Both the position numbers and the translations under genes were made by a program. From Comamonadaceae bacterium (lineage in GTDB: Bacteria > Pseudomonadota > Gammaproteobacteria > Burkholderiales > Burkholderiaceae_C): 37,808 nucleotides of DNA. Below, piece by piece: positions 1 to 7,534 of this stretch; within the stretch, counting starts at the first letter, position 1; the number at the start of each line of letters is the position of its first letter. The DNA is taken from contig CANBUY010000022.1 of NCBI GenBank assembly GCA_947372745.1, forward strand, positions 1-37,808. The letters run 5' to 3'. A model generated the notes under the pieces. The model ran no database searches. It saw nothing but the letters and a program-made list of their open reading frames with translations, and was not told where the DNA came from.

Positions 1-35
1 ATTGATCTATCGCCGACAAATAAAGGAAATTTCTA

Positions 36-785
36 ATGACGAAAATCGCTCTCGTGACCGGCGCTAGTTCCGGCATTGGCAAGGCTTGTGCACTCGCTTT
101 GCTTCAAGACGGCTGGCAAGTGGTGTTGGTTGGTCGCCGTGCAGACGCACTACAGGACACCATTGCTGCAGCAGGGGTCAATGGCCACCACGCCCACGCC
201 ATGCCTACTGACCTGTCCAAAGAACCCGAAGTCAAAGTGTTGTTTGAGCAAGTGCGCGCGCGCTTTGGCCGACTCGATCTACTCTTTAACAACGCCGGTA
301 TTTCCCTGCCCTACACCTTGCCCGGCGACATGCTCGGCGACGATTGGCGCCGTGCAGTGGACATCAATTTGAATGGCGCCTTTTATGCCTTGTCATACGC
401 CTTCAAACTGATGCAAGAGCAAAGTCCACAAGGCGGTCGCATCATCAACAACGGCTCCATCTCGGCCCATGTGCCGCGCCCAGGTTCCATTGCCTACACC
501 GCCACCAAACACGCTATATCAGGCCTGACGCGTGCCGCCTCTTTGGACGGGCGCCCCTACAGCATTGCCGTGGGCCAGATTGACATTGGCAATGTGGCAT
601 CCGATATGACCCTCAAAATGGTCAATGGCGTCCACCAAGCCGATTTGACCATCAAGCCTGAGCCGCGCATGGACATGACGGGCGTGGTCGAGACCTTCAT
701 GACCATGGCGCGCTTGCCCTTGTCAGCCAACATCCTGTTTACCACCGTGATGGCGACCAACATGCCCTATGTTGGGCGCGGCTAA
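36..785 (+). CDS. SDR family NAD(P)-dependent oxidoreductase
   Basis: A 249-residue classical short-chain dehydrogenase/reductase. The Rossmann nucleotide-binding motif TGASSGIG is at residues 8-15, NNAG at 85-88, the catalytic Ser at about 141, and the YxxxK pair at Tyr154 and Lys158, so the active site looks intact. The length is normal for the family. The ATG has an AAGGA ribosome-binding site 8 bases upstream. These enzymes oxidise or reduce alcohol/carbonyl groups with NAD(P)H in the cytoplasm; the substrate cannot be told from sequence. The stop overlaps by 4 bases the stop of the convergent potassium channel gene, with no terminator between them. Family assignment is secure, specific function unknown. 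Confidence 0.9.
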   Translation: MTKIALVTGASSGIGKACALALLQDGWQVVLVGRRADALQDTIAAAGVNGHHAHAMPTDLSKEPEVKVLFEQVRARFGRLDLLFNNAGISLPYTLPGDMLGDDWRRAVDINLNGAFYALSYAFKLMQEQSPQGGRIINNGSISAHVPRPGSIAYTATKHAISGLTRAASLDGRPYSIAVGQIDIGNVASDMTLKMVNGVHQADLTIKPEPRMDMTGVVETFMTMARLPLSANILFTTVMATNMPYVGRG

Positions 786-1957
786 TTGCTCGGTGTGGTT
801 CGCCTTAATATTTTCCAGATTTCCCGCTCTGCTTCTGTGGTCAGGTCAGGGCGGGCCATCAGGCTATCGACAGGGTTTGAACTCTTGCCCAGCGCGAGCG
901 TTTTTAAATGACTAATTTGTTGGCGGTAACGTTCGAGCAAGATGTCGGGGGACAGGCCCTCCGTCACGTCTTGTTCAGCCATACGCATTTCCTGCTTCAC
1001 CTTTTCCATGATGCGATTCACGTCTTGGGTTGACATATGGAGTCGTTCAGCCTCAGCCTCCAAGCCTTGTTGATCTTGAAGTGACAGTTTCCCCTCAATC
1101 AGGGTGATCCTGAATTCATTCTCAAAGGTTTCACGGTCGATGCGCAGTTGGTCGGTAAACGCCGAGGCCATCAGGCCCGCCGGTACCGCGAAAATCCCAA
1201 TCCCTATAAAGCTAATCACCATCGTCATGAACTTGCCCAAGGGCGTGATGGGTGAAATATCACCATAGCCCACACTGGCCAGCGTGATGACCGCCCAGTA
1301 CATGCTGGAGGGAATGCTGTCGAATTTATCGGGCTGGGCATCGTGCTCTAGTTCGTAGCCCAGACTGGCCGTCAAGATGACCAGTAAAACCATGATGAAG
1401 GCCGAGGCAAAGAGCACCCGCCGTTCACGGTTAACTGCTTTGAGCAAGGTGTTGAGGGTGCCGGTATAGCGGGTGAGCTTGAGCAAGCGTGAAAGTCGAA
1501 AGACCCGCAAAAACCGCAAGTCAAACGCTTCTTTAAGCAGGATGCCCAGGTAAAAGGGCAAGATGGCCATGAGGTCAATCAAGGCCCCAATGGTCAGCAT
1601 GTAGCGCAGTCGGCCTTTGATGGGTTCTTTGTAATGCTCAAGTTCGCAGATGCAGTAAACCCGCCCGACGTACTCCAGCGTAAACAAGCCAACAGAAAAA
1701 ATCTCAAAAATGTGAAAGTAACCGCCGAACACCGCCGCGATCGCCGGGACCGTCTCCAAAATAATACTCACCACAGAAATCAACACACTGACGATGATGA
1801 AGCTGTCGAGCGCCCGGTGCAGCCCGCCCGAGGTCGGTGTCGGGTGCATTAGTGAAAAAACTTTCTGCCTGAAGCTTCGTCCCTTGTTTTTGAGTCGAAA
1901 CAAGCGAATCGCTTTGTACAGCCCATGTACAAAATTCAGATGTTGAAGAGATTTCAT
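782..1957 (-). CDS. Voltage-gated-type potassium channel, 6-TM ion transporter
   Basis: A 391-residue inner-membrane channel. After a basic N-terminus there are hydrophobic segments at roughly residues 50-260. They include a voltage-sensor-like S4 with regularly spaced Arg (RFLRVFRLSRLLKLTR) and a pore loop carrying the K+ selectivity signature SVGYGD before the last helix. The C-terminal ~120 residues are cytoplasmic, charged and probably helical; I see no RCK/TrkA-N nucleotide-binding motif. The family conducts K+ across the inner membrane. The gene is transcribed leftward and converges on the SDR gene. A perfect FNR-type box lies 46 bp upstream of the ATG, suggesting oxygen-linked control. 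Channel identity is strong; gating stimulus unknown. Confidence 0.88.
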   Translation of the reverse strand: MKSLQHLNFVHGLYKAIRLFRLKNKGRSFRQKVFSLMHPTPTSGGLHRALDSFIIVSVLISVVSIILETVPAIAAVFGGYFHIFEIFSVGLFTLEYVGRVYCICELEHYKEPIKGRLRYMLTIGALIDLMAILPFYLGILLKEAFDLRFLRVFRLSRLLKLTRYTGTLNTLLKAVNRERRVLFASAFIMVLLVILTASLGYELEHDAQPDKFDSIPSSMYWAVITLASVGYGDISPITPLGKFMTMVISFIGIGIFAVPAGLMASAFTDQLRIDRETFENEFRITLIEGKLSLQDQQGLEAEAERLHMSTQDVNRIMEKVKQEMRMAEQDVTEGLSPDILLERYRQQISHLKTLALGKSSNPVDSLMARPDLTTEAEREIWKILRRTTPSN

Positions 1958-2002
1958 GGCTGTAGTTTAGGTTGACTAGTGAGCTTCTTGATTGGTTTGA
2001 AA

Positions 2003-2016
2003 TTGATTCAAATCAA
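2003..2016. promoter_or_regulatory. FNR/Anr-type binding site
   Basis: TTGATTCAAATCAA is an exact match to the FNR/Anr/CRP-FNR family consensus TTGAT-N4-ATCAA. It sits 46 bp upstream of the potassium channel ATG and about 226 bp before the aspartic protease ATG. If used for the leftward gene, its centre would be near -41.5 of a start around 1968, a usual activator position, with a -10-like ACTAGT near 1975-1980. The rest of the 1958-2241 intergenic stretch is AT-richer than its surroundings and holds no gene that I can support. Confidence 0.5.
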
Positions 2017-2241
2017 GGCTTGGGCGGATCAAAGTTTTCATATTTTTTCGCTACTCATGCGGAGTTAGTTGAGTCAGACAGGTGTAGGAGATATGAGGTG
2101 TGAAAAGTGAGTGTGAAATAGTGGTGCTTCACCCGTATCAGCGCAGATCGGAATCAGGGTGATAAGGTAAATTAGCCACTTCATTGGCTGCAAAAGCTTT
2201 TCGCTGCTGCAATCAATGGTTTGACATTAAGGAAAAATTCA

Positions 2242-2835
2242 ATGGGAATGGACGATCGGGATTGGTGGCGAGATGCTCAAAAAGAGCGAGAAAAGCGCGG
2301 CAACAATTCCGCAGCATCCGGTTCAGCCATACGGAACCCGCCCAGCACCATTTTAAAAACTTTGAGATGGGGCACATTTGGGATTGTGGTTTTCTGGACC
2401 TGCCTCATGAGTTTGCTGTATGTCGCCATGAAGCACTACATGAACCCCAAGCCTGTCGTCGTGACTGCATCTGGTGAATGGATCATCCCCAGAGCAAGGG
2501 ATGGACATTTTTACGCTTTAGGTTCTGTCAATGGAAAGCCAGCCAATTTCTTGGTTGACACTGGGGCATCTCTGGTTACCGTGAGTGAAAAATTCGCACT
2601 TGAGGCAGGTTTATCTCAAGGATTGCCAGCAGTGTTTAGCACTGCCAATGGAGACATGCCCGGCAGAATCGTGTCTGATGTTCCCGTCTCAATGGGGCCT
2701 ATCAATGTTTCAGCCGTAAGGATCGCTGTTGGATTCGTTGGGCACGAGACTGGCGATGCGCTTTTGGGACAAAGTTTCCTGTCTAAATTTGAAGTTATTC
2801 TTCAAAAAGATCAGATGACATTGCGTCAACGTTAA
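2242..2835 (+). CDS. Membrane-anchored retropepsin-like aspartic protease (clan AA)
   Basis: A 197-residue protein from the ATG at 2242, chosen over an upstream TTG because AAGGA lies 8 bases before it. An N-terminal hydrophilic stretch is followed by one hydrophobic segment at about residues 38-60. The C-terminal half carries the aspartic protease signature VDTGAS (catalytic Asp106) and a later hydrophobic LLGQSFLSKF motif. This matches the TIGR02281-type clan AA proteases of proteobacteria, which carry one catalytic Asp per chain and act as dimers, probably facing the periplasm. Substrate unknown. Codon use is AT-richer than in the flanking genes. It stands alone, upstream of the restriction island. 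Confidence 0.8.
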   Translation: MGMDDRDWWRDAQKEREKRGNNSAASGSAIRNPPSTILKTLRWGTFGIVVFWTCLMSLLYVAMKHYMNPKPVVVTASGEWIIPRARDGHFYALGSVNGKPANFLVDTGASLVTVSEKFALEAGLSQGLPAVFSTANGDMPGRIVSDVPVSMGPINVSAVRIAVGFVGHETGDALLGQSFLSKFEVILQKDQMTLRQR

Positions 2836-2903
2836 GCGGTTGTATCGGCCGCAGCAAAGTTGTTTTTTTGCCTGATATTTTGTTGACCGCCATATGCCTG
2901 GCG

Positions 2904-2912
2904 CCCCCCCCC
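2904..2912. repeat. Homopolymeric C tract upstream of hsdM
   Basis: Nine consecutive C residues lie in the 263-bp gap between the protease and hsdM. The gap otherwise holds AT-rich promoter-like sequence (for example TTTATAAA near 3013-3020), and a weak hairpin followed by a T-run near 2851-2869 could end protease transcription. Poly-C tracts can vary in length by slippage, but this one is nearly 190 bp from hsdM and no effect is shown. Confidence 0.4.
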
Positions 2913-3098
2913 TTGTCTGATTGGTTGCCGCCTCTAACCAATAAAGACAGAAGTCTTTAACCGTCAAGCCGAATCGCTGCCAACAAAACGTACCAGCGTG
3001 GGTGCCACAGTCTTTATAAACATGAATATTCAATTTTAAGGACGCATAATCACCATCAATCTATAAATAACAATTAATCAGCCGAGTATCGGCAAAAT

Positions 3099-4682
3099 AT
3101 GCTCGACGACATCAAGAAGACCCTCTGGGCCACTGCCGACAAGCTCCGAGCCAACATGGATGCAGCCGACTACAAACACTTGGTGCTCGGCCTCATCTTC
3201 GTCAAATACATCTCAGACACCTTTGCCGCCCGCCGCGCTGACCTCACCAAGCGCCTGACCGACCCCGCTGACGCGTATTTCTTTCATGAGGCTGGCCCCG
3301 GTGACATTGAGGCTGAGCTGGAAGACCGCGACTATTACAAAGAAGTCAACGCCTTTTGGGTGCCTGAGCCTGCCCGCTGGGAAGCCCTGAGAGCCGCCGC
3401 CAAACAGCCCGACATTGGCAAGCGTATTGACGACGCCCTGACCCTGATAGAGGCCGAAAACCCCAAGCTCAAAGGCATTCTGGATAAACGCTACGCCCGC
3501 GGCCAGTTGCCCGATGGCAAGCTCGGCGAACTGGTTGACTTGGTCAGCACCATCGGCTTTGGCGACAAGCCCAGCACCGCCCGTGACATCTTGGGGCAGG
3601 TCTATGAGTACTTCCTGGGCATGTTTGCCAGCGCAGAGGGCAAGCGTGGCGGGCAGTTTTACACCCCGGCCAGCATCGTCAAAACCTTGGTGTCCATTCT
3701 CAACCCGCACAGTGGCCAGGTGTACGACCCTTGCTGTGGCTCGGGTGGCATGTTTGTGCAAAGCGAGAAATTCATCGAAGCCCACGGCGGCAAACTGGGC
3801 GATGTGTCCATCTACGGGCAAGAGTCCAACCCCACCACTTGGCGCCTCGCCGCTATGAATCTGGCCATTCGCGGTATTGACTTCAATCTGGGCCGTGAAC
3901 CGGGCGACACCTTCAGCCGCAACCAGCACCCTGATTTGCGGGCTGATTTCATTCTGGCCAACCCGCCTTTCAATATCAGCGACTGGTGGCATGGCAGTTT
4001 GATAGGCGACGCCCGTTGGGTCTACGGCGACCCCCCGCAAGGCAACGCCAACTACGCTTGGCTGCAACACATGCTGCACCACCTCAAGCCCACCGGGCGG
4101 GCGGGCATCGTGCTGGCCAACGGCTCCATGAGTTCCAGCCAAAACTCTGAGGGTGAGATTCGTGCTGCGATGGTGGACGCTGACGTGGTTGAGGTGATGG
4201 TGGCGCTGCCCGGCCAGTTGTTCTTCAACACCCAGATACCGGCCTGCCTGTGGTTTTTGGTCAAGCAAAAAACCCACCGCAAGGGCGAAGTGCTGTTCAT
4301 TGATGCCCGCAAGGTGGCCACCATGATCAGCCGGGTTCAGTCCGAGTTGACCGATGAAGTGATTGAGCGCATCGCCCAAACCGTATCGAACTGGCGCGGT
4401 GAACCGCTGGCCAAAAACTCAGAAAATAATAGCTGCCCAAGCACGGCCTATATAGATATACCGGGCTTTTGTCGCTCAGTTCCCTTGGCAGAGATTGCCC
4501 AGCACGGCCACGTACTCACCCCCGGCCGCTACGTGGGAGCCGAAGAGGTAGAAGACAACGACGAAGACTTCGCCACCAAGATGCAGCAACTCACCGAGAA
4601 GCTGGGCGAGCAGATGGCCAAGGGGGCCGAGTTGGACCAGCTGATTCGGCAGAAGCTGGGAGGGTTGGGGTATGGGTTCTGA
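3099..4682 (+). CDS. hsdM: Type I restriction-modification system DNA methyltransferase subunit HsdM
   Basis: A 527-residue N6-adenine methyltransferase subunit. The N-terminal HsdM_N helical domain (residues 1-135) precedes the methylase domain. Its SAM-binding motif DPCCGSGG starts at Asp210 and the catalytic NPPF motif is at residues 288-291. The C-terminus has the family's GHVLTPGRYVG segment and a coiled-coil tail. With HsdS it forms the modification enzyme and with HsdR the restriction complex. It is the first gene of a rightward operon; its stop overlaps the next gene by 11 bases. Near residues 435-455 there is a non-conserved stretch encoded by a copy of a dispersed repeat (4423-4446), inserted in frame before the conserved PGFC segment. 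Confidence 0.95.
   Translation: MLDDIKKTLWATADKLRANMDAADYKHLVLGLIFVKYISDTFAARRADLTKRLTDPADAYFFHEAGPGDIEAELEDRDYYKEVNAFWVPEPARWEALRAAAKQPDIGKRIDDALTLIEAENPKLKGILDKRYARGQLPDGKLGELVDLVSTIGFGDKPSTARDILGQVYEYFLGMFASAEGKRGGQFYTPASIVKTLVSILNPHSGQVYDPCCGSGGMFVQSEKFIEAHGGKLGDVSIYGQESNPTTWRLAAMNLAIRGIDFNLGREPGDTFSRNQHPDLRADFILANPPFNISDWWHGSLIGDARWVYGDPPQGNANYAWLQHMLHHLKPTGRAGIVLANGSMSSSQNSEGEIRAAMVDADVVEVMVALPGQLFFNTQIPACLWFLVKQKTHRKGEVLFIDARKVATMISRVQSELTDEVIERIAQTVSNWRGEPLAKNSENNSCPSTAYIDIPGFCRSVPLAEIAQHGHVLTPGRYVGAEEVEDNDEDFATKMQQLTEKLGEQMAKGAELDQLIRQKLGGLGYGF
4423..4446 (+). repeat. Dispersed short repeat copy inside hsdM
   Basis: This stretch contains TAGCTGCCCAAGCACGG (4430-4446), which recurs exactly in ureF at 15314-15330. 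It is preceded by an A/T-rich AAAATAA flank. The copy is read in frame through hsdM. Related copies are near 11106, 15306, 18255, 23292, 24111 and 33599. Confidence 0.6.
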
Positions 4683-5853
4683 AAAGCCACCGTCTAAAAA
4701 AATTGCTCAGTTAGAAGAGGCACAACCGCGTTTGCAGCGTGGTCGCACTGACCGCAGTGTCATGTTTCCCATTGCGCCCGAGTCAGTGGAGATGCCAGAC
4801 AGCTACTCAGCGCTGCTCAAGGCGCTCAAGCAACGTATTCGGCAAGAGCGGCTGCGCGTTGTATTGAGCAGCAATGCGGCCATGCTCCTGATGTATTGGG
4901 ACATTGGGCTCAGCGTGCTGAACAAGCAAACCGCCGAGGGCTGGGGAGCCCGCGTCATTGACCGATTGTCTGCAGACTTGCGCCAAGCGTTTCCTGACAT
5001 GAAAGGCTTTTCACCTCGTAACCTCAAATATATGCGCACATTTGCCGCAACCTGGGCAGACAAATCAATTGTGCAAGCGCTGCTTGCACAATTGCCTTGG
5101 TACCACAACATCGCTTTGCTAGAGAAGTTGTCCGAGTCCAGCCAACGCCTGTGGTATGCCCGTAAAGCACTGGAACACGGCTGGTCGCGCAACATTCTTG
5201 CCATGCAAATTGAGGCACAGGCCATCAGCCGCCAAGGCAAGGCGCAGAACAATTTTTCCACCACGCTGCCCCCCACCGACTCGGACATGGCGGTGCAAGT
5301 GTTTAAAGACCCCTATCTATTTGATTTTTTGGGCACCGATGCCCCTCGACGGGAAAAGGAGTTGGAGCAAGGGTTGATCGACCACATCCAGAAATTTCTC
5401 ATTGAACTGGGGCAAGGCTTTGCCTTCGTGGGGTGGCAAGTGCCTCTGGAAATCGGTGACAGCGATTTTTACCTTGATCTATTGTTCTATCACCTGAAGT
5501 TGCGTTGCTACATCGTGATCGAACTCAAGGCCCGAAAATTCACACCAGGTGATGGCTCTCAGTTGGGCATGTATATGACGGCAGTGGATCGTCTACTGGC
5601 TCACCCGGATGACAAACCCACCCTAGGTTTGCTGCTGGTGCGCGAGAAAAACCAGGTGCTGGTGGAATATGCACTAAGTGGAACGAAGCACCCTATCAGC
5701 GTTGCCGAATGGGAAACCGAACTCACCCGCGCGCTTCCCGATGAACTTCGCGGCAGCCTGCCCAGCATTGAGGCGATTGAGCGGGAGTTGGGGCTGGCCG
5801 GAGGCGATGCGGGTTTGATGCACGTCGGGGAGACTGGGGCAAGGCCGTGGTAA
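4672..5853 (+). CDS. DUF1016 (YhcG-type) PD-(D/E)XK nuclease family protein
   Basis: A 393-residue protein with a DUF1016_N helical domain (about residues 50-190, including GFSPRNLKYMRTFA) and a C-terminal YhcG nuclease domain (about 215-365). In the nuclease domain Asp269 and the Glu284-Leu-Lys286 pair give the D...ExK catalytic core. The family is predicted to cut DNA and is often found inside type I restriction operons. The ATG at 4672 overlaps the hsdM stop; ATGs at 4762 and 4792 are alternatives, and residues 1-40 look non-conserved. Homology ends at about residue 375. The last ~18 residues seem to be read out of frame into the remnant of a second DUF1016 gene, so the natural terminus may have been altered by a deletion. 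Confidence 0.82.
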   Translation: MGSEKPPSKKIAQLEEAQPRLQRGRTDRSVMFPIAPESVEMPDSYSALLKALKQRIRQERLRVVLSSNAAMLLMYWDIGLSVLNKQTAEGWGARVIDRLSADLRQAFPDMKGFSPRNLKYMRTFAATWADKSIVQALLAQLPWYHNIALLEKLSESSQRLWYARKALEHGWSRNILAMQIEAQAISRQGKAQNNFSTTLPPTDSDMAVQVFKDPYLFDFLGTDAPRREKELEQGLIDHIQKFLIELGQGFAFVGWQVPLEIGDSDFYLDLLFYHLKLRCYIVIELKARKFTPGDGSQLGMYMTAVDRLLAHPDDKPTLGLLLVREKNQVLVEYALSGTKHPISVAEWETELTRALPDELRGSLPSIEAIERELGLAGGDAGLMHVGETGARPW

Positions 5854-6161
5854 AAAATTTGACGCGGGAGTTGCAAACGGAATTTTCAGGGCGCAATGGG
5901 TTTTCAGGGCAAAACCTGTGGCTGATGCGCCAGTTGGTCAACGAATACACCGCCAAACCAAAACTCCAATCGCTGATTGTAGAAATCAGTTGGACCAAAA
6001 ACCTGCTCATCATGGCGCGCCTACTGGGCATTGCCACCTACTCGGTCCCCCAGCAACTGCACGCCAGTTTTCAGGGGGAGTTGCCCAGCCCGGAACAAAT
6101 CGCCGAACGTTGGGCTGGTTGCGCGTTGGTGTCGGATGGGTTTGAGGGGGAGGGGGTATGA
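5847..6161 (+). pseudogene. Internally deleted second DUF1016 (YhcG-type) gene
   Basis: A 104-residue open frame from a GTG. Its first ~55 residues look like the DUF1016 N-terminal domain (FSGRNGFSGQNLWLMRQLV and ISWTKNLLIM). The next 40 residues look like the extreme C-terminal tail of the same family (ATYSVPQQL, then LPSPEQIAERW). The nuclease domain that should lie between is missing. Similarity extends upstream of the GTG in this frame (GDWGKAVV), into the end of the preceding gene, so the N-terminus has also been lost. The stop overlaps the next start as ATGA. I read it as a second family member collapsed by an in-frame internal deletion and a fusion; a short regulatory protein cannot be excluded. 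Confidence 0.6.
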
Positions 6162-7534
6162 TTTCTGAACTCCTGCGCGAAAGCGAAACCGTTGAGCTTA
6201 AAAAAAGTCTGGCCGAACTCAAAGAAGGCATGGTGTCCGTAGCCGCCATTCTGAACAAACACGGTGCAGGCGAGTTGTGGTTTGGCATAGCCCCCAGCGG
6301 CAAGCCGGCGGGCCTAGACGTGACCGACAAAACCCTGCGTGACCTGTCGCAAGCCATTGCTGCTCACATCGAACCCAAGATTTACCCTCAAATCAGCACG
6401 CAAACGGTTGCGGGCAAGACCTGCATCCACATCCGTTTTGACGGCCAAAACGCGCCGTACTTCGCCCACGGTCGCGCCTACATGCGCGTAGCCGACGAAG
6501 ACCGCCAGCTCAGCGCGGCAGAGCTTGAGCAAATCATCGTGGACAAAAACCAAAACGCCCTGCGCTGGGACACCCGCGTGCTGGACAAACCCTGGCCCGA
6601 TCTGGAGATCAAGAAAGTAAAGCGCTTTGCCAAACGTGCTGGCCTGCAGTGGGATGCGCTGGGGGATGATGAAGAAAGCAGGCAGCAGCAGGCGCTGAAC
6701 AAGCTAGAGCTGCTTCAAAAAGGAGAGCTGTGCAACGCCGCGAGGCTGTTCTTTGCCAAAGAGCCGATCCAGTTGCGCTGCGCCGTGTTTGGCACCACCG
6801 ACACCGTCACCATCATCGACCGACACGACTTCGACGGCGACATTCTGGAGCTGATCGAAGAGGCACAAAAGTACATCCTCAAAAATATCCACATCGGCAT
6901 GCGGCTCGAAGGCTTGTACCGCGTGGACGTGCCCGAGATTTCGATGGACGCGCTGCGTGAAGCCATCATTAACGCCTTTTGCCACCGTGACTGGCGCGAC
7001 CCGGACTATGTGCAAGTGGCGATCTTCAAAAACCGCGTCGAAATTCGCAACCCCGGCAAACTCTATGGCGGGCTGACGCTGACTGAGATGCGCAAAGGCA
7101 ATGTCTCGCGCCGCCGTAACCCGCTGATTGCCGACCTGTTTCGGCGCATAGAAATGGTCGAAGGCTGGGGCCGTGGCATGCCCTTGATCTTGGAAAGCGC
7201 CCCCAGTGTGGCGTTTCGACAGGTAGCCGGTCTGTTTATCGCCAGTTTTATGCGGCCTTCCTTTAGCTTAAACGCCAAGGAAACCCCGCAAAACCCCTCG
7301 AAACCCCTTAAAGCCCCACAAAGACACCTCAAAGATGTTTTGCTAACGCAGCTATCCGAACAACCGGGGTTAAGCATGGCTGCATTAGCCGAACTTAACC
7401 ACACCAGTCTGGACAGTATTCGGCATCACTTGCTGGCTTTGCAGTCCAGCGGACGTATCCGCCACATCGGCCCGAGTCGTGGTGGCTATTGGGAAATTGT
7501 GGATGGTGCGAACGACGAAGGGGGTGGGGTATGA
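6158..7534 (+). CDS. AlbA_2/Schlafen-like ATP-binding protein with C-terminal winged helix
   Basis: A 458-residue protein of the COG2865 type. The N-terminal AlbA_2 (Schlafen AlbA-like, formerly AAA_4) domain spans about residues 5-125. A GHKL-like HATPase_c_4 domain lies near 260-350, with its conserved REAIINAFCHRD, NPG and WGRGM motifs. A C-terminal helix-turn-helix (about 400-445) ends the chain. Members are frequent companions of type I restriction operons and are proposed regulators or nucleic-acid-acting ATPases; the biochemical role is not settled. The start forms ATGA with the previous stop, and its own stop overlaps the hsdS ATG, so translation is coupled on both sides. Confidence 0.82.
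   Translation: MISELLRESETVELKKSLAELKEGMVSVAAILNKHGAGELWFGIAPSGKPAGLDVTDKTLRDLSQAIAAHIEPKIYPQISTQTVAGKTCIHIRFDGQNAPYFAHGRAYMRVADEDRQLSAAELEQIIVDKNQNALRWDTRVLDKPWPDLEIKKVKRFAKRAGLQWDALGDDEESRQQQALNKLELLQKGELCNAARLFFAKEPIQLRCAVFGTTDTVTIIDRHDFDGDILELIEEAQKYILKNIHIGMRLEGLYRVDVPEISMDALREAIINAFCHRDWRDPDYVQVAIFKNRVEIRNPGKLYGGLTLTEMRKGNVSRRRNPLIADLFRRIEMVEGWGRGMPLILESAPSVAFRQVAGLFIASFMRPSFSLNAKETPQNPSKPLKAPQRHLKDVLLTQLSEQPGLSMAALAELNHTSLDSIRHHLLALQSSGRIRHIGPSRGGYWEIVDGANDEGGGV

Noticed and set aside
3213..4379. Long open frame (388 codons) antisense to hsdM
   Set aside because: It mirrors the high-GC codon pattern of hsdM, has no recognisable motif, and hsdM is certain.
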